Source: Antedon bifida
Lineage: Eukaryota > Echinodermata > Crinoidea > Comatulida > Antedonidae
Assembly (NCBI GenBank): GCA_963402885.1
Contig: OY727096.1
Location: 6,138,001 to 6,202,000, forward strand
DNA length: 64,000 nt
Direction: 5' to 3'
The notes under the pieces were generated by a model, which was not told the origin of the DNA, did no database searches, and saw nothing but the letters and a program-made list of their open reading frames with translations. Below are positions 9,792 to 21,051 of the stretch, in pieces. Each line of letters opens with the position of its first letter. Positions within the stretch are counted from its first letter, which is position 1. The position numbers were made by a program, and so were the translations under genes.

Positions 9792-10919
9792 TATTACAGG
9801 ATTTATATTTAAGTTACTTAACACAGAATAATCTATTATATATAAATACCAAAGGCCTACATATTTTGAAAATAATTGAATCAATAAATAATCATATTTA
9901 ATAATAAACATTACAAAAACATGCGTTAGGTAATTACACTATCTACAACATTTACTATCGAAAACAAATTTCTTGTTTGTATTTTATTTATTTATTCATA
10001 TTTTTTTTTTATAAAAAGCGTTATTTATTAATGTATAGCTTCAATTTGATTGAATATTTTATTAAATATTTTACACTTTTTAACAAGCAACGCGTATACG
10101 CAAAGTGAATAGTGCACATACACACTAATCCAAAAACCAGAAAACTTAGTTTCTCAGAATGTATTATAAACATTAAGTAATAATAGTTTAAATATTAATA
10201 ATTTAAATTCTGAATAACTGTAACTAACTATGTATTAAACTGCTAACCGGGCGTAACGGCTATGAGAGCTCATTGGCTAAACCCAGGGGCTCCTGAGCAG
10301 TGCTCAGAGGAAAACACAGGTAATAAAATATGTCGAAAAACTTAAAACTTAGGGTTCCTAAACAAGGGGCCTCAGGTCTCTACTTTACGCCACTGGCTAC
10401 AGTGAGTAGGCTAGTCCTGAAACTCAGTCACGACATCCTTTCAATATCCTTCCTAACCTAACGGCATCGCGTATACTTGTCTCGCATGTCTTAAATTCTA
10501 TTTTAAAGGGTACATTGACTTCAATGTGTCCTTCCTATTCTATCGGCATAGAGTAAACTTAGAATTGTCTTAATTTCCGTTTTAAAGGGTACATTGACTT
10601 AATTCAATCGTTTGGTAATTTCTTTGAATAATCCAAAAGAACCAAATAAAAAACATTGTTAGTTTCACGTTTTTGCTAGGCCAGGGAAAATTTCACTCTT
10701 CCATCCCTGGCTAGGCCTCGTATCATTCTCATAAGTTTATTGGTAGTAGTATAATTAGCCAATTACAGACCTTCTTAATGGTATGAAATCAAGATAATAA
10801 ACGGCAAGATTGGATATAATAAATATAGACACACATGTACAATATTATAACAAAGAACAAACAACTCATTCTTCAGGACCTATAATGAAGAAACTAGACC
10901 CTGGAATAATATTCAAACC
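9792..10919. other. Intergenic, mostly AT-rich
   Basis: No gene seen. A short interspersed repeat with GGGCGTAACGG and GGTTCCTAAACAAGGGGCC (about 10250-10400) has a diverged inverted copy at 52859-52945. A ~75-base word (TTTTAAAGGGTACATTGACTT) is repeated at 10500 and 10580. Confidence 0.5.
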
Positions 10920-11081
10920 CCATTGGCCGTATTCACCATTCACACAAGGGAAACACTTAAAAAAAATCTCCTATCAAAGTGAATACAATTTAAGGGAAAT
11001 ACTTATTATTGAGTTAAGTGAAACACTTAATATTTAAGGGAAATATCTCACTTAAGTGTGATTGGTGAATACGGCTATTGG
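10920..11081. mobile_element. Foldback MITE, single copy in the window
   Basis: The left end CCATTGGCCGTATTCACCAT and right end (inverted) CCAATAGCCGTATTCACCAA are near-identical, and the centre contains CACTTAA and TTAAGTG words in both orientations. Length is ~160 bp with no coding capacity. Confidence 0.7.
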
Positions 11082-11539
11082 CTTTAAAAAAACAAAATTC
11101 GAAACTTCGTGAACATACACGCTTGAGTGGGTCTATTCTTATAAACACACCTTTCCTGGTATAGGCCTATACTAACTATATATATATTAATACAACATTC
11201 AATTTGTTCTGTATTCTATTTTCTTCAACGAATCGCGTCAAATGTATTGTTGTTATAGTTCCTAGCCTATACACATATTGTGGTTAACCGATTCGGTTCA
11301 TTTGTGTGTTCTTCAATTTACTAAACCACATTTTGGATGTAATTAAGCAGCACTAACAACAATGAAAGTAATGCAGTTTAATTGTTCACGGCTTTAGTTT
11401 CTAAACAAATTTAAACAACATTGTAAACATTTTAGTTTATCCATGGTTAAACCAAGGTAGTCTAACAACACTTAGGTTAAACACACTGTAAAACAATAAT
11501 TAGTTGAGCCATGGAGGTTCCTCCATGGTTTAGCATAAA

Positions 11540-11948
11540 GGTAGGCTACATTTTATAGTAACTACTGTATAGTGACTTTCCGACGAAATAGAATAGCGTC
11601 ATTTAATTAAGTTGACGAGTTATTCATTCATTCATTCATTCATTCGTTTATTCAATATCCAATAAATGTTCGCCACACATATATTAAAAATACATACAAT
11701 AAAAATAATAAACACGTACGATAAAACCAATAAAAAACATAGTATGTGTGGAAGGAACCTATATAAGTTTAAAACTTAAAACAAAAAATAATAAAAAGGT
11801 AATAAAAAAGTTTGGAAGAAGAAGATACAAAATACGATATATCCTAATAAAAAGGAATGAATAACTCGTCAACTTAATTAAATGACGCTATTCTATTTCG
11901 TCGGAAAGTCACTATACAGTAGTTACTATAAATGTAGCCTACCTTCAT
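11540..11948. mobile_element. Foldback element with ~90-bp inverted arms
   Basis: The arm at 11540-11635 (AGGTAGGCTACATTT through TTGACGAGTTATTCATTC) is repeated inverted at 11857-11948 with only small differences. The left arm ends in a CATT microsatellite. The ~220-bp centre is A-rich and non-coding. It looks like a MITE-type foldback transposon, probably young because the arms agree almost perfectly. Confidence 0.85.
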
Positions 11949-12317
11949 GGAAAAGGAGAGGCGAAAACACCGGACAGTCGAAGATTCAGGCAAGCTGATT
12001 GAAAAAAAAAGGTAATTTTCAGAGAATGCAATACCAAAGATGGAGTAATCAGGAAAGATATTTCATAACACGGTAACAATGAATATTCATATTGAATTTA
12101 ACTTAATTTCGTCATATTTTATAGTTTGTTATTTTTCTTCACACAAATTAATTGGTTGCGTCGCTCAAATAGGATTAAGTTAATATCCGTTGAAAATCAT
12201 AAGGTCAAGATCTCGTGATTATTCTTTGTTTGCTACAGGACAATCAAACTAAAAATCGATTCTCCGTTCGACCAGAGTTATCTATTATTAATAAAGTCAG
12301 TTTTTAAACTCTATGCC

Positions 12318-13331
12318 TTAAACGGAGCTATCGGGGCAGGAATGGCTGACTGTACCGGCTGGGCTTGGGTCAATGTCTTTCACCTTATTTTCGTCCTTCT
12401 TATTCGTAGTAATTGAACTCATGTGGCTGGATGATAATGAATCTTTTTCGCAACATCCTCGGAAGAGCGATCGTATGCCGGACTTAAATCCGGGCATTTT
12501 TCGCCAGTATATGAACGGATTAATCGCCGAGTTCATAAGACCGACACATGAAAAAATGAAAAACGTTACTGATGTGTAGTAACAAGGTTGACCGGATCGT
12601 CGCATCTGCAACGATATCCTAAATGCTTCTACCGCCCACGGCACTGTCACGATGATAGCGACTCCCAGGATCAACGTAAACGCCTTGGCAACGGCACGTG
12701 TCTCGCGGAACTGTCGGCTTGACTTGATGTCCCGCAGTCGTTTCTCGTGGCGGCGTATCTTGTATAAAATGATGGCGTATAAAATCATAATAAATACCAG
12801 AACTGTCATAGTTAGTGACGGCAAAACGTTAAACAAAATCAAAGTCACGTTGTCAACATCATTAGAAAACGGCAATGTTGTAGAAAGCGGCACGATCCAA
12901 AAACAGACACACGTGATTACGATTCCTCTAGGCGATACAATTTGTTGGTAGGTGGTTGGTGCCGCTACAATTATTATGAAACGATCCACGGCAATTCCAA
13001 GAATAGTGAGCCAAGAAATAGCAACGAGAGATATATTCAGAGCATCTGACGCCGCTTCACCTAAAATAGTTCTTGTGCAAATTGCGAGTCCCGTAACTAA
13101 ATCACAGATGGAGAGGTTACATATGAACATGTTGCGAGTCCGTCGAAGTTTTCCTATTTTTACAAACGCTAATAGAACCAACGTATTACCAGCAATAGCA
13201 ACAGCACATATCGTTAACATCACAGACGAGAAAATAATCATTCCAATGGTGCTCTGACCAATCACGGTCGTGAAAATGTCAGGATATTTACACGAAGTAT
13301 CATTACTCGAGATATTTTCCATTTTCTCCAT
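12318..13331 (-). CDS. Rhodopsin-family (class A) G protein-coupled receptor, orphan, single exon
   Basis: A 337-residue protein with seven hydrophobic segments at about 28-57, 68-90, 95-117, 136-155, 163-191, 214-236 and 253-275. Class A landmarks are GN at 48-49 in TM1, D77 in NLSICDLV of TM2, DRF at 116-118 in place of DRY, a TM6 Pro in VTVPW, and NPFIY at 271-275. Two N-glycosylation sites (N6, N10) precede TM1, and a Cys pair at 293-294 after TM7 could be palmitoylated. The Cys normally at the start of TM3 is absent, which is also the case in melanocortin and related (MECA-type) receptors. Ligand and close family cannot be named from sequence alone. The start is the first ATG. It directly follows TTTCTTTCTGAAG, which could be a splice acceptor, so an upstream non-coding exon is possible. 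Confidence 0.9.
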   Translation of the reverse strand: MEKMENISSNDTSCKYPDIFTTVIGQSTIGMIIFSSVMLTICAVAIAGNTLVLLAFVKIGKLRRTRNMFICNLSICDLVTGLAICTRTILGEAASDALNISLVAISWLTILGIAVDRFIIIVAAPTTYQQIVSPRGIVITCVCFWIVPLSTTLPFSNDVDNVTLILFNVLPSLTMTVLVFIMILYAIILYKIRRHEKRLRDIKSSRQFRETRAVAKAFTLILGVAIIVTVPWAVEAFRISLQMRRSGQPCYYTSVTFFIFSCVGLMNSAINPFIYWRKMPGFKSGIRSLFRGCCEKDSLSSSHMSSITTNKKDENKVKDIDPSPAGTVSHSCPDSSV

Positions 13332-13918
13332 CTTCAGAAAGAAATATAGATATGTTGAACTGACACACCGTAATCCCCACCTCCAATGAGCGTGTACAAT
13401 GTAATAAGTATACTAAATCTGTTACGATGGGCTGTAACTTTAGTACCTAAAATCTCAAGAAGAATAGACCAATGACAACGCTGCGCGTGGGTACCGACCA
13501 ATCACGGAGCTTTCTCGATTAGACATCGTCTGAATGGTTGTGTGCTTGTAGTACAGTATAGTAGCACATCATCTACTTCATTATAATTCGCATTTACAAG
13601 ACAAAGCCATTTAGCAAGTGGTACACGAAATAAAGAAAACACTAAAGATACCGCAAAACAAATCAAACATAGTAAGGGTTAGCGAAAACCAGAACAAGTC
13701 AGACAATTACTAGATCAAATAATCCATTGACGTTTGAAAACAATAGTGCGGTCGATGCCAGGAAATCGACGAATACGAACGACTTGGGGTGAATGATCAA
13801 CGTGTCGTTGTTCGCACTACTACTGTGTCGCTGTCCCCGTATCAAGTGCCAATAACTCTATAATAATGTTAAACTTATCGTAATACAGGCCTAAATTAAT
13901 AATACTAATTCAAAGACA
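13332..13918. promoter_or_regulatory. 5' flank of the GPCR gene
   Basis: Two CCAAT words (GACCAATGAC ~13467, GACCAATCAC ~13497) flank a GC-rich segment (CGCTGCGCGTGGG), in an otherwise AT-rich region 130-190 bases upstream of the start codon. They read on the plus strand, inverted relative to the gene. This is a promoter candidate only; no TATA box is clear. Confidence 0.3.
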
Positions 13919-14070
13919 ATAATGACGATAATGATGACGTTGATGATAACAATTATGATTTGTTTTGTATAAGGTATCTTTATTACAACTCTTTACTTGT
14001 TTATGTTTATTTTACTTATATTTAATATTAATTGTATGAATTTCCGCAAGGACCAAATAAATCTGAATCT

Positions 14071-14190
14071 AATATGGATGACGATGATATTGACGATGAA
14101 GATAACGTGACGAAGGTGATGACGTGATGATGATGATACTGATGATGATGATGATGACGTGATGATGATGATGAAGTGATGAAGGTGATG
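14071..14190. repeat. GAT/GAC trinucleotide microsatellite
   Basis: Irregular GATGATGAT and GTGATGACGTGATGATGATG runs. The short ORF over it (poly-Ser/His on the minus strand) is an artefact of the repeat. Confidence 0.9.
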
Positions 14191-14703
14191 AAACAATTAC
14201 GACATTAAGACGATAATGATAATTTCGATAGACAAAAAGTGATGGTTAAGTTATCATCGTATCGTATGTTCTTGTGTGAGAAATCAAAGAAATCATACAG
14301 GCAGCCAAGGATGAAATGAGTACAAATTTACAAATATAAAAACTTAAAAATGAATGTACATTATATATTAATCAATATTTTAAAATCTATAAAAAAAATG
14401 TAAAAAATTAAAAGCATAAAAAAGACAACTAGAACAATTTGGTAAAATTCGCATTTAACGCCGGATAGAAGAAAGATTTATCATGTATAATGAATTATCA
14501 GCAAAAACCTTCTTAGCATGATAATTTATAGCCTGTGCTGTTTCTGGGTTTACGTTCGTGTTTACTGTAATAATTCCTGGAAATACAAACGATTTTCAAA
14601 CAATAAAAAAGAATAAATAGATTGATTTTGACAACGGCTTATCAGTAACAAGTCGATGCCGAATTCGTTTCATTTTTCAGTGTATTCATCACTGTGTTTA
14701 TTA
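14191..14703. other. Intergenic AT-rich DNA, nothing seen
   Basis: No ORF with plausible coding character, no tandem array and no copy of the MITE families was recognised here. Confidence 0.5.
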
Positions 14704-15247
14704 GACATTAGTGGTTTTCAAGGACACACATTAAAGCTCTGTCCACACTATCAAACAACATGTGATGTGGTCATATGATGATGTCATATCACTACCATAT
14801 TTGGGAATATCACTACCATATGTGGGCACATCACACTTTTTTTGTCAAACTAGTTTGATATTGTAGACAGAGCTTTAGACATTAGTTGTTTTCAAGGACA
14901 CACATTAAACCTCTGTCCACACTATCAAACTTTTGTCAAACAACATGTGATATGGACATGATGATGTCATATCACTACCATATTTGGGAATATCACTACC
15001 ATATTTGGACACATCACACTTTTTTTGTCAAACTAGTTTGATATTGTAGACAGAGCTTTAGACATTAGTTGTTTTCAAGGACACACATTAAAGCTCTGTC
15101 CACACTATCAAACTTTTGTCAAACAAATGTGATGTGGCCATATGGACATGATGATGTCATATCACTACCATATTTGGGAATATCACTACCATATATGGGC
15201 ATATCCCATTTATTGTCAAACTAGTTTGATAGTGTAGACAGAGCTAT
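14704..15247. mobile_element. Tandem array of three family-A MITEs with their flanks
   Basis: Three copies at 14735-14876, 14911-15060 and 15092-15245 each run from CTCTGTCCACACTATCAAAC to GTTTGATATTGTAGACAGAG. The ~31-base spacer (TTTAGACATTAGTTG, TTTTCAAGGACACACATTAA) is also repeated between them, so the repeating unit is MITE plus flank, ~178 bp. This means a single insertion was tandemly amplified rather than three independent insertions. Confidence 0.85.
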
Positions 15248-15654
15248 AATAATTGTTTTCAATTCAAGGACACACATTTAGAGCCAATTCATAAAAAAAT
15301 GAATAACAAAATCAGAGAAGTAGATTATGATTGAACTAGATAGAAGCTTGTTAATCATTAAGCTATATAGCAATACTAATGTTGTTGTGGTTAGTGCTGG
15401 CTGAGAAATCTCTTTAATCTGCCGTCAGCGTCCATCAGTGTTTTCATTTCGTTAATTGTGACACATTAATTCTATGGATAATGCAAATTGTAATGATGAA
15501 GGATAAGTGTTTATTAATTATGCTATTATAATATACATATACTATTCTTATATATCCTATCATTTCACCATTGGCAATCAATTCTCTTTTTCGATATACA
15601 GTACACAATACGATAATATAAAAAGAATCATAATACGCATATCTATTGTAACAA

Positions 15655-16480
15655 TTGTTTTCGTGGTGGTGATGACGATGGTGGGGTCAGTTGTTGGTGG
15701 TTATGGTGATGGTCAGTTTGTGGTGGTGCTGCTGGTGGTGATGTTACTGTAGTAGTGATGATGATGCTGGTCAGTTGGCGGTGGTTATGGTGATGTAACT
15801 GTAGTAGTGATGATGATAGTGGTAGTGGTCAGTTGGTGGTGGTTATGGTGATGTTACTGTAGTAGTGATCATGATGGTGGTCAGTTGGTAGTGGTTATCG
15901 TGATGTTACTGTAGTAGTGATCATGGTGGTTGTGTTGGTGGCGGTGGTCAGTTGTTGGTGGTTATGGTGATGTTACTGTAGTGTTGATCATGGTGGTGTT
16001 CAGTTGATGGTCACTATGGTAATGTTACTGTAGTATTGATTATGGTGGTGGTGGTTAGTTGGTGGTGGTGGTTATGGTGATATGTTACTGTAGTAGTGAT
16101 CATGGTGGTGGTCAGTTGGTGGTGGTTATGGTGATGTTACTGTAGTAGTGATCATGGTGGTGGTCAGTTTGTGGTGGTTATGGTGATGTTACTGTAGTAG
16201 TGATCATGGTGGTTGTGTTGGTGGTGGTGGTCAGTTGGTGTTGGTTATGGTGATGTTACTGTAGTGTTGATCATGGTGGTGTTCAGTTGATGGTCACTAT
16301 GGTGATGTTACTGTAGTAGTGATTATGGTGGTGGTGGTTAGTTGGTGTGGTGGTGGTGATGGTACTGGTGGTTGTTGCTGTGGTGGTGGTGATGGTCATG
16401 ATGGTCATGAGGTGGTGGGTGTGGTGGTCATGATGGTAATCAGGTGGTGGGTGTGGTGGTCATGATGGTGATTATTGTTA
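15655..16480. repeat. GGT-rich satellite with ~54-bp higher-order unit
   Basis: About 14 irregular copies of a unit like GGTTATGGTGATGTTACTG, TAGTAGTGATCATGGTGG, TGGTCAGTTGGTGGT, with further internal GGT and TGG runs. A longer period is visible because a variant block (GTGTTGATCATGGTGGTG, TTCAGTTGATGGTCACTATGG) occurs twice, ~290 bp apart. The purine-rich strand is the plus strand throughout. Confidence 0.9.
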
Positions 16481-17724
16481 GACGTGAACCCTTTATTTAG
16501 CAGGAACCTATTTTACCATTGTTTCTGCAGCAAAATTGTTGCGAACTAATAATGCATTTATCATAAGTGAATAACTTAGATTACATGCAACATATCTAGT
16601 TTCTGTTTATTCAAACCAGAAATAGTCTGCTAAGATTGAAAAAACACTAATTCGATACTTTGGAATGTTAAAAATAGCTGCAGCATTTATTCCAAGAAAC
16701 ACAATTAGTGAGCGATGCAAGGGACCTTGTTTGATTTCGAAAATATGTCTTTGTTGAAATTGTTTTGTATTGACAATATTCTAAGAAGATATTTATTTAT
16801 CAGAACCATTGTATAAGTATTTATTATCTCTTTTTCATAATCAATATCATTATCACCATCCTTTTAGTATCACCATGATTCATTATAATTATTAGAATGC
16901 ATATCCATTATAAATGTAGTTAATTACTTATTCATCAATAGGCAAAATGCATATTATCATTATGTGCCATTTTGTGACAAAGGAGACAAGGGAGGTAACA
17001 GTGACGTGAGAGCGAATAGAACAAAAGAAAAGTTGCCTGTTAGAAATAAATAGTAGGCCCTACAGTATTTTTATTATTCCTATCACTTTTACCATTATCA
17101 CTGTAATATAACATATTAGCATCATCATCTATGATAATGTGTAGACCTATGTGATATTGACATCACCATTTTAATATATTTCAAATGTTTCACTTATTCC
17201 AGCATCTATAGTGTAGATCATCGTAATGTGGTGCCTGCATCATTTGGATTAAGGGTTAGGTTATGGTCTATGGTACTAGGGGAGTTTCGAGACCCGATTG
17301 GGATCCTGGTATCATTTTAAAAACTAAACTAAAGATTGAGACGTGTTTGTACGAGTCTTTATTTAATTATATAACAGTACATTGGTACGTTTTTAAGAGT
17401 TTAACAGACCCCCTATTATAACGTTTGAGAAGTTTTAATGGGGTCTCTGTTTTCGAGAAATCTCGGAAACAGAGACCATTGCAGGGAGATAAAACATTGT
17501 GGAGCACACGGTATTTTCTTACGATTACTGGTCACATTTAGATACGATCCAAATTTAAAAACATAATCACAGACAATCATTTTGAACTAGATTTTTCATG
17601 AACCTATTCACGAATTATGACATTCTAGACAATAATAATAATTTATTATCTGTTATTCATATTACCGTATAATGATATTATATTTTATGACAACTCGTGT
17701 AATTATTAATGATATATCTTACAG
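16481..17724. other. Intergenic, with one near-perfect hairpin
   Basis: No gene seen. At 17442-17477 GGTCTCTGTTTTCGAGA is followed after two bases by its inverse with one mismatch. It is preceded at 17408 by GACCCCCTATTATAACG and TTTTAATGGGGTC. The order parallels 9121-9177, which suggests a shared interspersed repeat end. Confidence 0.5.
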
Positions 17725-17908
17725 AGGCCTATCAAGGCAAAGGGGTCACAGCGAGAACAATGGCAGAATGGTGGGAGGGAAATCCATCTGAGGGCACGTC
17801 TGGTGGATGCGTCCCACATAGGCCTATCAAGGAAGAGGGTTCACAGCGAGAACAATGGCAGAATGGTGGGAGGGAAATCCATCCCTGGGCACTTCTGGTG
17901 ACTGAGAA
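17725..17908. repeat. Tandem duplication, 95-bp unit, two copies
   Basis: AGGCCTATCAAGGCAAAGGG at 17725 and its near copy at 17820 begin two units containing GCGAGAACAATGGCAGAATG and GGTGGGAGGGAAATCCATC. The ORF over both copies (67 codons) has no recognisable motif. Confidence 0.85.
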
Positions 17909-18230
17909 CTAGGCCTACAATTTGTTTTATCTATATTTAGTGGGTGCGTCCCAAATGTATGCATTCATAATATTTTACACTGGTTAGTAAATAACAGTAT
18001 ACAAACACTTTAAATTTAAACAATTTTCATTATTCTCTATGTTTACTCAAAATAACATTTCCTTTTCCTTTTCAATATTCATTTTTTTTTTATTTAGCCA
18101 TTTCTTTACGTTTTTTTCCTTTAGTGAACCCCGCAGTAATTCATCATCATATATGCATAGATTTAATATACATAGGCCTACATAATACAAGACACATTTC
18201 TAAAACACTCAAAAGTTAAGAGCTGTATTA

Positions 18231-18391
18231 GGGCCAATTTACACAGACGAGCGGTAGCGGTAATAAAAATATAGTTATTCCTTAATCATTTACACAAAGC
18301 GCTGACGATCCGATAGATACAGATTCTACATGGGACAAGCTACGCGGTTTTCCGCTTACCGTTACCGCTCGTCTCTGTACATTCTCTTTAC
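18231..18391. mobile_element. Foldback MITE, family C
   Basis: The left end GGGCCAATTTACACAGACGA is followed by GCGGTAGCGGTAA. The right end carries TTACCGTTACCGCTCGTC inverted. The interior GATAGATACAGATTCTA then TGGGACAAGCTAC is shared with the second copy at 38435-38627. Confidence 0.8.
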
Positions 18392-21051
18392 CTATAATGT
18401 CCTCGACTTTCTAAAATAAGGAATAATTGAGGACACACAAAGCCGACTTATAAGAGGAAGAGCTAAATAAGTCAAATCTAAGTTTTGTGGTTTTATACTG
18501 TACTTTGGACCGGTACTTTTGTTTTTATAAAAGAAAATTGGAAGCGGAAAACAACTTGTAAAAGGAAAATAAAACCACACAGGAAAATAGAATTTCTGGA
18601 TGTTGTAACATTTTAAGATCTTGTTATATTAGAATAAAGACGAAAACTAAGAAAAAAAAAACACAGAAAAAACAATTCATGAAAAAGAAGAGAAGAGAAT
18701 GCAATATCGGAACAGAAACGATCGGCATTTATATCCGTATGCTGAATAAATTAGGCCAAAATCAATTTTAAAAGAATAATCTACGCTTTGAGAAAATACA
18801 AATTGGTAGGCCTACAAATTATTAAAGAAGTGAACCTAAATAATTGTGTACAAAGTGTAAAGATGGTGACGTTCAATAAATAAACAAACAATTAATACTT
18901 CCGCTGAAAAAGAAATAAAACAATCAACTAAACAATTAACACATCTCCTAAATGTAAAGCAGATTGGATCACCAATATTGCATGCAGAAGGATGAATTCA
19001 ATTCGATGATATAATGCACATTGTAAGCCTATATACCACGCATACAAAATGAGAACAGGTAGATTAAAGAGCTTTATTTAATTGATTTCCAAAAAGGTAA
19101 GTAAAGTATCACTAAAGGTAATCACTACTAAAGGTAAGCACGCATCATATCTAAAAGTAGCACGCTCTCCGATCGCCAAAGATTCAACCGCGCGGCGGTA
19201 GATTTTAGTTACGCAAAACATTAATAACAATATATATACACAGTATTTGCATCACTGACAAAATTAATACAGCAACATGTCCATGCGGTGTTATAAATTT
19301 AGTTGATTAGTGTTACTTCGAATTTGAAACTTATTGCATATACAGTTATTTACTACCTAGGCCTATGTGTAGTTTACATGGATGAATGTTCATTTTATAA
19401 AGTTTTTACCTACGCACTCTTAAATGCCTCTCGATTTACAACATTTGTGTACACAAGAATAGAGCACTGTTAAGAAAGTGCATATTTTCAACAAGATCGT
19501 GTAATACAAATAAAATCCCAAAAATTATGAAACATATATGGGAAACTATTGGAATGTATGATCAGTAGACATTTTTTGCCCGCACCTGACCTTTTTAAGC
19601 CAGAACTTATGTTGTCCACCGTTAAATTAGTCTTATAGGATTACAGTAGTGTTAAGGGTATTTCCATTAGCATGTTTCTGTCTCCATTTTGATATTAAAT
19701 ATAGTTCCTGGCTGACGACAATTTCTATCGTATTGACTGTTTAAATATTGAGTAAAGTAGTATGAGGAAAACGTAAAACCGCCAAAAATGCAAGATCTCA
19801 GAGGGTGCTGAAAATACTGCATGGCGGCTTGGTACGTTCGCTCATTAAAAAGTAGAAACATTATTTAAGACATAAGTTGAAAACTGTTGACACGTTGCTC
19901 CATGGTAAAACCACTGTACCAGTATCCTTGATTAACGACCCATTAAAAATAAATCGAATTAAAATCGACTGTCAAAAATTCCGTAATTAATTACAAATGG
20001 AAATAACTGTTAGTTCTGTACAGGGAATATAAGGCCACTATAATATTTCAGAGCCTGACTTACCTAAGAGGGGATTTCATTGTTGTCGATAACAAGGACT
20101 GGACACACACTTCAATAATTGACGAAATAATACTCGACAAATAACATATGTTTGAATCATTTGTTAATTATGTTGCACCACAAATCAGAATTAAGATTTA
20201 AAGTTGTAAATCTAAGCAGACGAATCAAACGATCGGTGTTTGAAATCGGCGGGACTCGATTCCCTTCGGATTAATAAAACAAAGTTAATAATTCACAGGG
20301 CGAACTGACTTCTAAAGGTTAAGAATAGCTCGCAGCGCCGTCCCTCTGTGAGCACGGACGTGTCGCAGACGACAGCTTTGTTAATTCGATTCGTAATGAC
20401 TTTAGAACGAATTGTAAAGTTGAACTTCGTTATTAAGCGATAAAAAATAATTGAGGACACAAGAGTGGTGCCATTGCTTCCAGTTGGTCATTTCAAACGT
20501 ATCAACAATAATTACACAATTGTTATTAGTCTGTCATCGAGTGAGAATGTTGCCTTTAATTCTGTTCTGTGTACGACTTGATTTGGAATTACTTGACTAT
20601 TCAACTCGAATATTTAGTTAATTGCGACGCACATGTTTCAAGATTATTTTGGGAATATAGTAAATCTTAATAATGATCTTTCTTTTACAATAACAACAGA
20701 CTTCTTGAAAACATACGGGGATTACATTATGGTTTATCCTATACGGTATACTTCGTCCTATACGCCTATCACTATATCCATTTTGCTACCGAATAAGTAT
20801 ATAATATAATCGACTTATTATCTGCTGAGACGTCATTCAATCGCTCACGTTATGCCCGTTGATGTCACAATCTCCATTAAGTACATGTTTAAAGAAAATT
20901 AATGGTTGACATTTGAGACGAATATCTGTAGGCCTATACAGTTATCACAAATTTAAATTGATTTATTATATAATTTGCATAACAAAAATCATAGAGATAG
21001 TTACAGTGAGACCGTACACAACACAATACAGAACAGAAAAACAGTGAAAAC
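18392..21051. other. Intergenic, no gene seen
   Basis: AT-rich with a few GC-richer words (CAACCGCGCGGCGG at 19186, GAGCACGGACGTGTCGCAGACG near 20350 in part). Short minus-strand ORFs (18392-18580, 19667-19861) carry no motif. No tandem array or MITE was recognised in these 2.6 kb. Confidence 0.5.

Noticed and set aside
12373-13257. Plus-strand ORFs of 68-101 codons
   Set aside because: They are shadows of the GPCR gene on the other strand, which has full family landmarks.
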